A DNA stretch of 64,000 nucleotides, taken from positions 124,001-188,000 of the forward strand of contig JAFJTR010000016.1 in the NCBI GenBank assembly GCA_022559985.1. The letters are read 5' to 3'. Shown here piece by piece: positions 19,420 to 30,139 of the stretch. A program made the translations under genes and the position numbers. Source of the stretch: Parastagonospora avenae f. sp. tritici 18332-5. Taxonomy: Eukaryota; Ascomycota; Dothideomycetes; Pleosporales; Phaeosphaeriaceae. The first letter of the stretch is position 1. Each line of letters starts with the position of its first letter. Under the pieces are notes generated by a model that saw only the letters and a program-made list of their open reading frames with translations, had not been told where the DNA came from and did not search any database.

Positions 19420-20060
19420 ACACACCCACTCACTCCGACATCATCATTCTTTCTTTCTTTCTTTCCTTCTTTCTTTCTTTCTTGCATATTCTTTCCCGGA
19501 ATTTATTAGCTCGGCGTTTGGTTTTCCTTCACACTTCGTGATTACGTCTTTTATGACTTGTTCGCATTATACGAGGGCATGGCGCATTTGGGATACTCGT
19601 CTGGCTAGGCGGCGATCTTTATATATATACACACACTCAAGGGGGCCTGGATGGCGTTGTCTTTTGGTTATAGTTCATCTGCGATATTCCTAGTGCGGCT
19701 GATGCACTCGCTCCGGTGGAGCTGCAATTGCATATTCTTATCTCCATGTCTTACCCATGCCAGGATGCAAGATTGCGTGATGTCTGCAGCGAATGTCGAA
19801 ATCGGAAATGCTGTCTCGGACTATCTTATCTCGTACTACATGCGACATCCACGAACAATAGGCAAGTAAGGCGTTTAGCAGACGTCGTGTTTCCCTGAGA
19901 TCTACACCGTGAACCGCACCGCTGGGAACGGACGTGTTCCGCAACGCACCCTTCTTTTCCGAAAATCTCCCGCCGCCGACATCATTCCCGCGCCCGCGCT
20001 GTTCAAAAGTCACATCTTCCCCGCACGACAAACGCATACAGGTATGGTGCGCAATCTTTC
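19420..20060. other. Intergenic region before the D-lactate dehydrogenase gene
   Basis: 641 bp between two rightward genes. It holds the CTTT microsatellite, an AT-rich stretch with TATATATATA (about 19619-19629) and the promoter of the downstream gene. No gene is seen. Confidence 0.5.
19449..19483 (+). repeat. CTTT microsatellite
   Basis: A near-perfect (CTTT)n run with one CCTT interruption, 30 bp after the stop of the Ser-rich protein gene. Confidence 0.85.
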
Positions 20061-22024
20061 ATGATCGCAATGTCGCTACGAAGCTTGCCGCGGGCTTCGC
20101 TTGCGCGCTCGACATTCCATGCAGGACGAGCCGGCGCCGTGCGCTTGACGCAGAAGAGATGGGCAAGCAAGAAGGAGAAGACGGGCCCGGACGAGAAGCC
20201 TTTTTACTTCCAACTGCAGGAGAGCATTTTCGATCGTGTGCAGAGGGAAAAGGCGGAGCAGTTGAAGATTGTGGCCATGCAGCAGAGGACGGCGAGGGGA
20301 GAATTTTGGGCGACGGTCACGGGTGTGTTGTATTCATGACATATGTGGTTTGTATGGGAGTCTGGGCTAATAGGATACAATAGTTGCTCTCCTCACAGCT
20401 GGAATCGGATTCTGGTTCGGCCAGATGATTCCGCAGAAGGGAGATACGTCGTCCACCGCGCCGCTTCTCACCTTCGTCCCGCCGAAACACAACCTCTCGG
20501 AAGCGAACATGGAGGCCGCGTGGGTTGATTTCCGCGACATCGTTGGCAAGGAGAATATCTCGCTAGACAGCAATGATCTGGAATCACACTCTGGGTCGTC
20601 GTGGTCCTCGCATCCTGCGCTGCCAGGTGACATACCCTTCTGCGTCGTCAAGCCCGGCAGCACGCAGGAAGTCAGCGCCATAATGGCAATCTGCCACGAG
20701 CGCAAGATCCCCGTGACGCCGTACAGCGGCGGGACGAGTCTAGAGGGCCATTTCGCCGCGACAAAGGGTGGCATATGTATAGATTTCTCCCGCATGGACC
20801 AGATCCTCAAACTGCACAAGGACGACCTCGACGTCGTCGTCCAGCCCGCAGTCGGCTGGGAACACCTCAACGAAGAACTCGCAAAAGACGGATTATTCTT
20901 CCCGCCTGACCCAGGTCCTGGCGCCATGATAGGCGGCATGGTCGGCACGGGGTGTTCAGGCACAAACGCATACCGCTACGGCACGATGAAGGACTGGGTC
21001 ATCAGCCTAACCGTCGTCCTAGCCGACGGTACCATCATCAAAACCCGGCAGCGCCCGCGCAAATCCAGCGCCGGCTACGACCTCACGCGCATGTTCATCG
21101 GAAGCGAAGGCACGCTCGGCCTCGTGACCGAAGCCACGCTCAAAGTCACCGTCAAGCCCCAACACACCTCCGTCGCCGTCTGCGCGTTTCCCAGCATCCG
21201 CGCCGCCGCCGACTGCGTGTTCCGCGTCGTCGGCGCAGGCGTGCCCATCGCCGCCATCGAGATCCTCGACGACGTCCAGATGCAGTGCATCAACGACGCG
21301 GGCCAGACCTCCAAGACTTGGGCTAATGCCCCCACGCTCTTCTTCAAGTTCGCCGGCACGCCTGGCGCTGTCAAGGAGCAGGTTGGGCAGGTGCAGGCGC
21401 TCGCGAAACGCGCGGGCAGTGTGAGTTTCGAGTTCGCGCGCAGCGAGCAGGAGAAGGAGGACTTGTGGCAGGCGCGCAAGGAGGCGCTTTGGAGCGTCAT
21501 GGCGAAGACGGGAGGCGATCCGGATATGGCGGTTTGGACGACGGATGTCGCTGTGCCGATTAGCAAGTTGCCGCAAATCATTGAGGAGACGAAGGCCGAG
21601 ATTAGCAAGAGCGGGCTGCTGGCGAGTATCGTGGGGCATGTGGGCGATGGGAATTTTCACTGTAAGTTTTGGACGTCACTTCTCCTCCCTCCTTTTTTCT
21701 TCCTCTCCTTCATGCAGGGGGTTGTTGGATTTGGCTAACCAGACATGATTAGCGATTATCCTGTACAACAAGAAAACAGAGTACGAAAAGGCCAAACACC
21801 TCGTGCACGACCAGGTCAAGCGCGCCATCGAGCTCGAAGGCACCGCGACGGGCGAACATGGCGTCGGCCTCGTCAAGCGCGACTATCTCCCGCACGAGTT
21901 GGGCGAGAGCACCGTGGACGCAATGAGACAGTTGAAAAAAGCATTCGACCCGCTGTGTCTGCTAAACTGCGATAAGATTGTGCGCGCGTCGAAGCCCAAG
22001 GCCGGAGAGGTAGCGGAGTGGTAG
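20061..22024 (+). CDS. DLD1: D-lactate dehydrogenase (cytochrome), mitochondrial, Dld1-like
   Basis: Three exons, 20061-20322, 20384-21661 and 21753-22024, give 603 aa. The Met at 20070 is an equally good start. The N-terminal 35 residues are Arg/Ser/Ala-rich, a mitochondrial presequence, followed near residue 90 by one hydrophobic segment (VALLTAGIGFWFG) suggesting inner-membrane anchoring. The FAD-binding PCMH domain is clear: PVTPYSGGTSLEGH, then GMVGTGCSGTNAYRYGTMKD. The C-terminal FAD-oxidase domain ends with GEHGVGLVKRDYL. The enzyme oxidises D-lactate to pyruvate and passes electrons to cytochrome c. Introns are 61 and 91 nt; the first uses a GTGTGT donor. It converges with the NPR2 gene, stops 90 bp apart. 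Confidence 0.9.
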
Positions 22025-22036
22025 GAACCAAGTATA

Positions 22037-22051
22037 CATATATATATATAT
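22037..22051. repeat. AT dinucleotide run
   Basis: A short (TA)n run in the 90 bp between the convergent stops of the DLD1 and NPR2 genes; it may serve polyadenylation in either direction. Confidence 0.6.
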
Positions 22052-22114
22052 CCAGACGCACAAGACCTTTTAGCGATTGTCACGATGCAAATCTCGTGTG
22101 CAGCCATCTTTCCA

Positions 22115-23631
22115 TCACCGCTGAACAATGACCCCCAACCCCTCCCCCATGCCCCTGACCCGCCCCTCCACCACCCGCTCCGGCACCCCCAACTCGGTGC
22201 ACATCTGGTCGAAGCAGCAAAGTCCGTCCAAGAACCTGAGCATCGGCAAAGCATTCTGCACGCCTGCGCCCTCGCCCGCGCCCCCGCCGACTTCCTCCCG
22301 CGTGCTCGTCGCCAGACTCGTCGGCGGCGCCACCGCGCCCGCGCTCGTGCTGCCAATCGCGTACTTGTGCACGCGGTACACGAAGCCCTTGAGTATGCCG
22401 AATGTGATCAGGCGGCGCACGTCGATGCCGGGGAGGTGAGCGATGTTAGCGAGGGCCCAGGATTTGAGGGGCAGGCCTTGGCGCAGGGAGGTGTAGAGGT
22501 GGATGAGCGTCGTGTGGGTGATGGACCACTCCTCATTTTTCTCCTGATCTGTTGAGTTGGAGGGAGGGGGTGGGGAGGAAGAGGGGTGTTCGAGTGTAGC
22601 GGTGGAGATGGAGGGGATGCGGAGTCGAGGCACGCGGATGTATCGCGCGCACTCGTCTTTGACGTCCGGGTCGATTACAAAGCCCCCGATTTCTGCGGTC
22701 GGCGCGTAGATGGCGCCGAAGCTGAATATGTCCAGCAGCACGAGGCAGCCGTAGTATACGAGGTGCTGGATGGCGCGGCGCGTGAGGGACAGGTCTGTGT
22801 CGGCGAGGGCCGCGATGCGCGCGATGCTGTGCACGCCGTTGATGTAGGGGAGAATGCGGTTGAGGGTGAGGTCCGAGGATATGGGGGATTGCAGGGAGGA
22901 GAGGGAGATTGTGAGGAGGGGGACTTGGTGGGCGAGGATGGGGGGCGGAGGGGGGCGGGTGGGAAAGAGCTTGAGGTTGATTGTGTTGGAGTCGTCTGTG
23001 TTTTGTTAGCACAGTGTCTTTTGTGGTGATTAGGAGTTGGACATACCGATTGGTATCATGCACTCAGCATAGTTGTTCAGATCCTCCAATACCATTTCAC
23101 ACAATGCATACACTTTACTCCCTCCCCCGATGTCTCCGTGGGCTACTTCATCTCTATCCCACACCCCTTCTTCCTCTTTACTCAAGAACCCACCCTGCTC
23201 TTCCAGCCCCCGCAATAACCTCCCAAGCTTCCTCACCACCTCACCATAACACGCCCAATCGACCTCGCTTTCGCCAATCACCAGTGCGAAGTTGAAGATG
23301 AATTCATTGCGACTGTATTTCGCGCCCTGTATGCAGACTGGATAACCAATGATGCGGTGGTGGTTGACGACGAATGTGAGCAGGCGGTCGCAGAAGTGCT
23401 GGCTAGGGATGAGGTAGCTCGTCACAGAGGAGAACGGGAACAAAGTTTCTGCGAGGTCAGACTTGGACGGCTTGGGCGAGGGCGTTATGCTGCCTGGTGG
23501 GACTTGGTGTAGGACGCGTGAACCTGATGAGCAGCGCATTAGCTTTGGGTGTAAAATTATGGGTGGGCTGGCGTACCCTTTTCATGGTGGAAGCGCGTGT
23601 AGAAAATGGCTTCGATTGCGCGCGTAGGCAT
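22115..23631 (-). CDS. NPR2: Nitrogen permease regulator 2-like protein (GATOR1/SEACIT subunit)
   Basis: Three exons on the minus strand (23631-23577, 23523-23047, 22995-22115) give 470 aa. Npr2, with Npr3 and Iml1, forms the SEACIT/GATOR1 complex at the vacuole, which turns off TORC1 when amino acids are short. The start MPTRAIEAIFYTRFHHEKG is the family signature, followed by RVLHQVPPGSI and SSVTSYLIPSQHFCDRLL, then GYPV and YSRNEFIFNFALV, as in Npr2 longin-type domains. The C-terminal exon carries DLSLTRRAIQHLVYYGC and DIFSFGAIYAPT, part of the winged-helix region. A Gly/Ala-rich insert near residues 405-425 is probably a disordered loop. Introns are 53 and 51 nt. Confidence 0.9.
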
Positions 23632-24045
23632 TGGGATGTGTAGGCGTGTTTGCTTGGAGTTTATGGTCTACATGGTGAGTGGTGGAGGAGAGAGGTTCGC
23701 GATTGCGGGGAGTTTGAGGGAACGATGGTTCGCATGACTCGCTTAGACTAGAGTGATCTTACAAAGTAGTTGGCCTCACAACCATGTCTCTACTACTACG
23801 TTATGATCTTCTTGTATTCTTGGCTATGTCAGTTTCCGAATCAGATTCTATGTCAAATTATAGTGGTATGATTTCCTACTTGTGCTCCAAACTCAAAGCA
23901 CTGGATCTGCCTTTTGAACCCTCTTGTTCAGAACAGCGAAACCGCAAGGATATCGTATACAATTTATCAATACATGCAACGACAGAGCTACTAAGAGCGG
24001 GAATTGTAGCCCATACCCTACGTGTGCGACCTCACCAAGCTCGAT
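23632..24045. other. NPR2 upstream / HET gene 3' flank
   Basis: 414 bp with the NPR2 promoter and the end of the HET gene; both genes lie on the minus strand. No gene is seen. Confidence 0.5.
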
Positions 24046-26175
24046 TCAAGTAATAACATATTCCCCCATCCCAAATCCCTCAAACTCCCCCAACGGCGAA
24101 GTGTTAAGTTTTTCCCTCAGCCAGGAATTCGTCTGTAAATCATGACAAGCTTCGTTGTTATTCAGAAACTCATGGCCCCATTCGTAATCGACGAGTCCCG
24201 CAACGTTGATCATTTGGAATGTATCATCCTCCCTAGGTCGGAGGACGAAGGGGAAGTTGATACCGAATAGGCCGACAACGTGATCCCCAGGGCGTACACG
24301 GTGTAGCAAATCTGGTTGATATGTTGAGCCGAGATGGCTGTCGCGAGTGATGAAGACGCTGCGTCTGCCGGCTTTGTGCTTGAGTAGGGCGCAGGCGGAT
24401 ATAGTTTGTTCTAGGGATGCGGTGTTTCTTGTACTGACATGATTTGTTGTTCCTGGGCAATGCTTCGCAGAGCTATCCTCTTCCATGCCCTGGTGAATTT
24501 CTATACGGCGCCGTCTACCGTACGGGCCAAGTGCGAACATGACATCTGCAGGTCTAATCTGGTGGGTTTGGAAAAGAGCTTTGAAGATCTTAATCGCCTC
24601 CTGTGGAAGTCTCTGGTCTTCTTCCCACAACGTAAGAACGTCCTCTAGATCTCCCAGCGTTTCCGCGACAATGCCGATAGGCAGGCCTGGCACAGTGATT
24701 CTAGTACAGTCGACCGAAACGCTGACATGTGGGAACGGCACCCTTGCACTGATCTCCTCCAACAAGAACCTCAACGGTCTGCCGAGGACAATGTCAGGAT
24801 GACACTCATTCTTGATCGAAGTCGAATTGAACACACTGCTGAACTTGCAGTCGTCTGTGTATGCGCGTGCTGCGATGCGGAAGTCTGGGACCCAGGATGG
24901 GAGGTCGGGTATAGACAACATAGTTGGGTCTTCGTGTAGTGGATACAGAGGCGCTTGAATATAAAGGGCGACAGCATCTTGCTGCAAAAGGACTGCTGCA
25001 GCTTCCGAGAACACTTTGTCGACAGGCTTTGTATAATCGGGCAGAATGGCCTTATCGCGGAAGATAGATATAGCCAGTATACCGAACACCTTGTCGCGTA
25101 GATCTGTTGCAGAGAGGTGAGATGTCAAGAAGAATTGTTCGGTGAAGAGTCCGTCTCTTGAAGCTTTTGTCACTAGCGCCGCTGCCTTCACTAGGTCTAC
25201 ACGGCTCTTTCCATTCAGTACGTGCTGTGATAACCACTGCATGAAATTCTGGAAGGGTGTCCAAGGGAATGAGTAAGTACCTATGCGTATGCGTGCTGAT
25301 TGTGCCAACGCAAGCTCTTGCACAACCTGTATAGCATTAGCTTACCTCCTCGATGAACGGAGATGTCAACTGCTTTGAAGGAGCATACGATGAGTTGGCA
25401 ACGCCTTCAAAATACAAAAAATGCCAAGTCAACCACTCCGAAATGCTGGGATATAGTGCGCGCTGAAAAGGGGAAACCATACCCAAATACGCTTGAACCA
25501 CGGACGCGTGACAATATCCCGGAGCACGTCAAGCACACGATCCTTCGCATCTTCTGCAACCCCAGCCTTCTCGTTCATGGTCGAGCAGATGCTACACATT
25601 GACTCGAACAGTGTGCCAGGGGTCTCAGACTTAGGATCCAGACTGGAGAAATGCAGCTGCATCGCTTCCAGGACTACCCTCGTGTGCAGATCGTTGTTGT
25701 CCACGGGGCCTAGCCAGACGATGACGCTATGAGCAGTAGCGAAAATGCGCCCCATAATCTGTACCTGATGGTTTCGTTCCTGCAAATCCTTCTGGTTCAT
25801 CGCAAGGGCATCGATCCATAACAGACGCTTCTCGGATGTACAGCGTAGTTGACGTAACGCGCAGTCGAGGTTCGCTGTGATCTTGACCAGTACGTTGTCA
25901 AGTATCGCGTTTGGAGAAACATCTTTCGTTCCCCAGACATACGACAGTGCTTCATATGATGTTGGCTTATTGGTGAAGCTGGACAAGTTGGTAGGAATGA
26001 GGCGCATGTTAATCGTTTCGTTCAAGTGGCCCGGTTGAAGTTCGACTAGCCTTATCTCCCCATTCTCCGAGTCAATAGGCTCGTAAGGCGAGGGTCTGGC
26101 GAGAATGGTTGAGCGACGAAGTGTGTATGGTGACTCGCGGCCAGTTTCCCGCGAAGGGCGTTTGGGGCGGGCCAT
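24046..26175 (-). CDS. Heterokaryon incompatibility (HET) domain protein
   Basis: Two exons, 26175-25483 and 25326-24046, joined in phase 0 over a 156 nt intron, give 657 aa. The HET domain begins with YEALSYVWG (residues 74-82), continues with LLWIDALAMNQKDLQERNHQV and IVWLG, and closes at RPWFKRIWVVQELA across the splice site, all classic HET blocks. The usual Cys of DALCINQ is replaced by Ala. The C-terminal part includes the domain-distal repeat of such proteins (FITRDSHLG, GDHVVGLFGINFPFVLR, GLVDYEWG). HET proteins trigger cell death or arrest when unlike strains fuse, but many copies are of unknown role; which partner, if any, acts with this one cannot be read here. No STAND/NACHT domain is attached. 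Confidence 0.88.
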
Positions 26176-28197
26176 ATTGGCGCCTTTAGAAGAAACATGA
26201 TGTACTGCTCATTGCCGGTGATTCGAACTTTAGCGGCGATAAAGCCATACTTTCAATGAAAAATCCAAGGTTATGCAGAATATTAGGAAAGAGCAGGGTT
26301 TGATACAGTGTGATAAAAAGTGTGAGGAATTGTGGCGCAAGGCTGAAGGCAACAGTAAGCTGAGATAGCTGTCTCGAATGCATGCATATCCACCACACAT
26401 CGAATTGTCAGATATGAGCAAGGCTGGCCGCATCACAGGCTCAGCTGGAATGGAACTGCATGGAATGGACCGCGCGGCTGGTCGCACAAGGGCGGGGGAT
26501 AAAAGCCACCTGTTCATAGATCAGACAAGACGAGGACAATCAATCACTTCAATGATCAACATTATTAAGAACATTTTTAATCTGACACGAATACACATAG
26601 TCGACCGTGGCAAATCGGCATCAATTGCCGGACTTGCCACCATTGGAATCGGAAAGTACTCTTATCAGAGCCATGTATCGCCAAGTTACTGATACCAGGG
26701 TACTGGTCCGGGTGATGTGCTCTTTATGGTGGTCAGCGCATCGCAATCGATTCATCAGCCAAGACCAGGTCATTCATATACTACCCATGCGTATTTGTAT
26801 ACACACATGGCATTGGTGTCAGACAAGTCATATACATTGCTCAAGCTTATAGAGTAGCCAGGATCGGGAGTTTCTGTGAAGTGGAATGCAAAGTAGAAGT
26901 TCATCGAGGTCTGCATACACAATTTAGTGAATGGGTAAAGGTACGAATAAGAAGCACTTGGTCTCGCCTTTCCAGGCAATCGTGACTTAAGCAAACACAC
27001 GCGAAGCGATTCCCGTTATCTAGCAACGCACTTCACAGAATCAGTTATCACGACTTCAGCATTTCTAATTCCCAAGGAAGACGTCAGCTGTATCCAAATC
27101 ACTGGCCTGAGTTCCACTTAACAAGGTGCAGTTTGCTCGAACACCAAAAAGCGTAATCATAAGCGAAGGCTTGCATATACGACGCTGTCAGATAACATCG
27201 GGCGTATGGTCAATCGCTATCATTGGTTGGAGCGATACTTTCGTTCAGCGATGGATCTGAATAGGAATTAGAAAATTGATGAGGAAATGGAAGTGGAAAA
27301 ATAGGGATGGATGAGTGGGTAAGAGTTGGAACGTGGATGTGGGAAGAGAGTGTGTCAAGGAGGAGGGTGAGGAGTGATTGTATCGTAAATTGGGCGAAGT
27401 GAATGCAGCCTGAGTAAAGAAAGGAAGAGACATTACGTTGCCGATGATACCTAGGAGTGACAGCTGGTAGACACATGGTAGTGGTGAAGATTAGAATTGG
27501 AGTACTGATACGTGATACTCGATTGTATCAGGATGGTGTTCTGTCATACGGTTGATCTTTCAGTCGAGGTGGTTGACGACTTCTCGATCTTACCTCTGAA
27601 GTGTCGATACGCGGCAGCGAACATCACCGGGCTTTGCTGTCCACCTCGTCTGCTCTGATGATGTCGAGCCATCTCGACCACAGCACTGCGCCTGCGTACC
27701 CTAAGGGTTGCACTTACTCGAGCTGGTGATAGTTGCGATCTACACGAAGCCTTGTTTACACATACGCAGATCTTCACGCCGTGTCCGTCGTCCCACAAGG
27801 CTGTACGATAGCATTGTCGTCGCCCAAGGCAGACTGCGACAAACAAACGCCATCCATATTGGGGCGCGGACAGGGCTGAGACATGGTGGTTGTACAAGCT
27901 AACTGAGTGAATAGCGTTTATTCGATCGGAGATTTGTTTGTGGTTGTGGCACGCGGCCAGTGAGCCTTCCGCCGCATGGTCATCGGTGAAGTAGAGATTT
28001 TTTCCACCTCGTTTTTGTAAGGAGACATCAATTTGTATTGTCAGAAATGCTGCAGCTCGGCTGTGTCTGGGTGGGTCGATGGGGTTTCTTCTGTGGTCTT
28101 GATTGACTCCGTGACGTTAGCCGACAGTGGACCAGCGCTTCGGGCTTGTTGGTGGCTTTGCTTCATGGATGCTGGGTGCTGTCTATGATACGCAAGC

Positions 28198-28219
28198 TGC
28201 GGGACTCCACAGTCCCGCA
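28198..28219. repeat. Perfect inverted repeat (stem-loop)
   Basis: TGCGGGACT, then a CCAC loop, then AGTCCCGCA: nine paired bases and a four-base loop in a region without genes. The next outer pair does not match. Confidence 0.7.
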
Positions 28220-29817
28220 ATTAGTCAAAGGCTGTGTTGTAGTGGACACAACACGTCGGCGACGTACTTGTGCTCTAGTGTACATCTGCTGGAAATATGC
28301 ATGACCGGTATCGATAGCGTCGAGTTGGGATGCCATTGTCCAGAAGTCGTGCTACTAGACCACTTAGCTGGAAGCAGTTAAGCAGGCTACGTGGTGGTGT
28401 TAGTTTTGGCATTTGCCAAAGAAAGCATTGCAGTAAGCGCCCGTGGACTTCGGCGCGGGGCAGTAGCGGCTTCGTGCAAAAGTAATTCTCAATAGGCATC
28501 GTCCAGAGAAGTGGGGGCAGGTGGCTTTGAGGCTCAGATGTTGCAGATTCGTGATCGGTGAACTTGAAGCCTCGATCCGACTCAGCGATAAGAGGCAAAT
28601 AAGCCTGTCAAGCAGACCCGATCTGCAACCACATGCCCAACATTTACAATAGCATCGTCGGTCAGAAAACAGGCCTCTCGCTCTGAAGATCTGTACGCCC
28701 ATGGCGCGTGTTGGCGCGGCTAATTGCATGCGCGCTAGTGGCACATGCTCAACCAGAAAACGGCGCGGTGCCGCATGCAGATGTTGAGCAAGGTATCTGC
28801 TTGTTGAAGGAGAAGGTTTCAATAGCAATGGGGTCTATGGCGCGGATGTGGTGCCGAATTAAGGGCATTTGTCAATTGGTACTTCGAAGCGAGGAAAACG
28901 CCCGTGGAGGTCGGCGTATGGCTACGCATCCGAGCGTCTGGTAGCTGGAGCTCGCGGCTTGTCAATCTGGAGATGGGCTAACGAGTCAGGGCATCGATAA
29001 CGCTGATCGTGCACTCTGGGGTGGTTCTCAACGTGGACACCATGTTTGCCTGTGACGATTGTCCGCTCTTGCAGCACTGCATGCTGCTGGCAGACAGGAA
29101 CGGGCCGTCACACTTCATTCGCGATGACTTGGTGGCAGGCGGCCACGTCTATGCGAGATGAAGGGGGCCAAGGTGCGGAGATAAAGCAAACAGTCAGACG
29201 GGCGAATGTTTTCAGCTGTGCCGCAACGGTGCAGCCTCGACGCACATGTCTGAAGGCTCGCAGGGTAGACTGCGTGTGGAAGGTGGTGCATTAGCACGCG
29301 GAATGTGGAGGCCTTACGCTGGCCTCTGCAATGACGGTCCATGGTTCGGTCCAGAGGGTGATAAGCAGGCGAGGGGAAGTAGATGGTAGTCAATTGTCAG
29401 TCATCGTCCAGGCTGACACAGCGAGAGTCGGCTGTAAGCAAACATGTCAGAGTGATGCATCGCATCGGCCCACAGCGGCGGGCTTTGAGAGGATCCGGTG
29501 TTGTGTGTCGTTGGAGCCGTGGGCGAGTCGATCCCGCAGTTAGCAGCAATCTAGTCGCACCCCTCGGCGCTTAGTAGCGCGCTGTCTTCAGCCATCCCTA
29601 GCGCTGGAGGCCATCGTGTGCGACGATTGGAGGGCATCGCCAAGGCACAGGCTTGCCGACAGGCTGTAGCGGGCGGGCATGCACTGAGCGAGCAGTTCGT
29701 TACACCAGCTCTCCACGCCCTGCTTGTTGGCCTGCGCTCACGCTCACGGTACGAAGCTGCCTGTTGCCTCTCCACCTAGGCAAAGACACACAGAAACTAA
29801 ACACACGCTCCCTCCAA

Positions 29818-29844
29818 TTCCTCTTCCTCTTCCTCTTCCTCTTC
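29818..29844 (+). repeat. TTCCTC hexanucleotide repeat
   Basis: About four tandem copies of CTTCCT on the sense strand, 300 bp before the next gene start. Pyrimidine tracts are common just before transcription starts in filamentous ascomycetes, so this may belong to the core promoter. Confidence 0.65.
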
Positions 29845-30139
29845 ATTCGGCAGCCGGCCTGCTTCAGCGTCTAACAGCCTCGTCCCCTTCCTCTTCTTCT
29901 AATAGTCTACACCTGTCCGGCCAGCGCTGCTCCCTCGTCCAGTGCTTTCGCGCCGCGCATCCCCTCCTGATTCGTCGCTGCCAGCGGACCCGTCGCTCAG
30001 CCTTGCGCACGTCAAACATCGCAGGGTGTTGGCGCGATAGTTCAGGCAGCCTGTCTCCCCTCGATCGCCAGCAGCTCACGCGGCGGTTGAAGTTTCGCGG
30101 CGCAGTCCCGGCGCAGTTTCTGTGAGGTTGTGGTGAAGC

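Larger units (their letters stand above)
26176..30139. other. Long stretch with no recognisable gene
   Basis: About 4 kb, the largest gap in the window. Frames are short (under about 145 codons) and overlap on both strands without family-like sequence. A 9 bp-arm stem-loop lies at 28198-28219, and a CT-rich run at 29818-29844 sits in the probable promoter/leader of the next gene. The first third is AT-richer than the remainder. It could hold non-coding RNA or transposon debris, but I see no target duplications or terminal repeats. Confidence 0.5.

Noticed and set aside
21019..21660. 213-codon minus-strand frame
   Set aside because: Antisense shadow of the D-lactate dehydrogenase exon.
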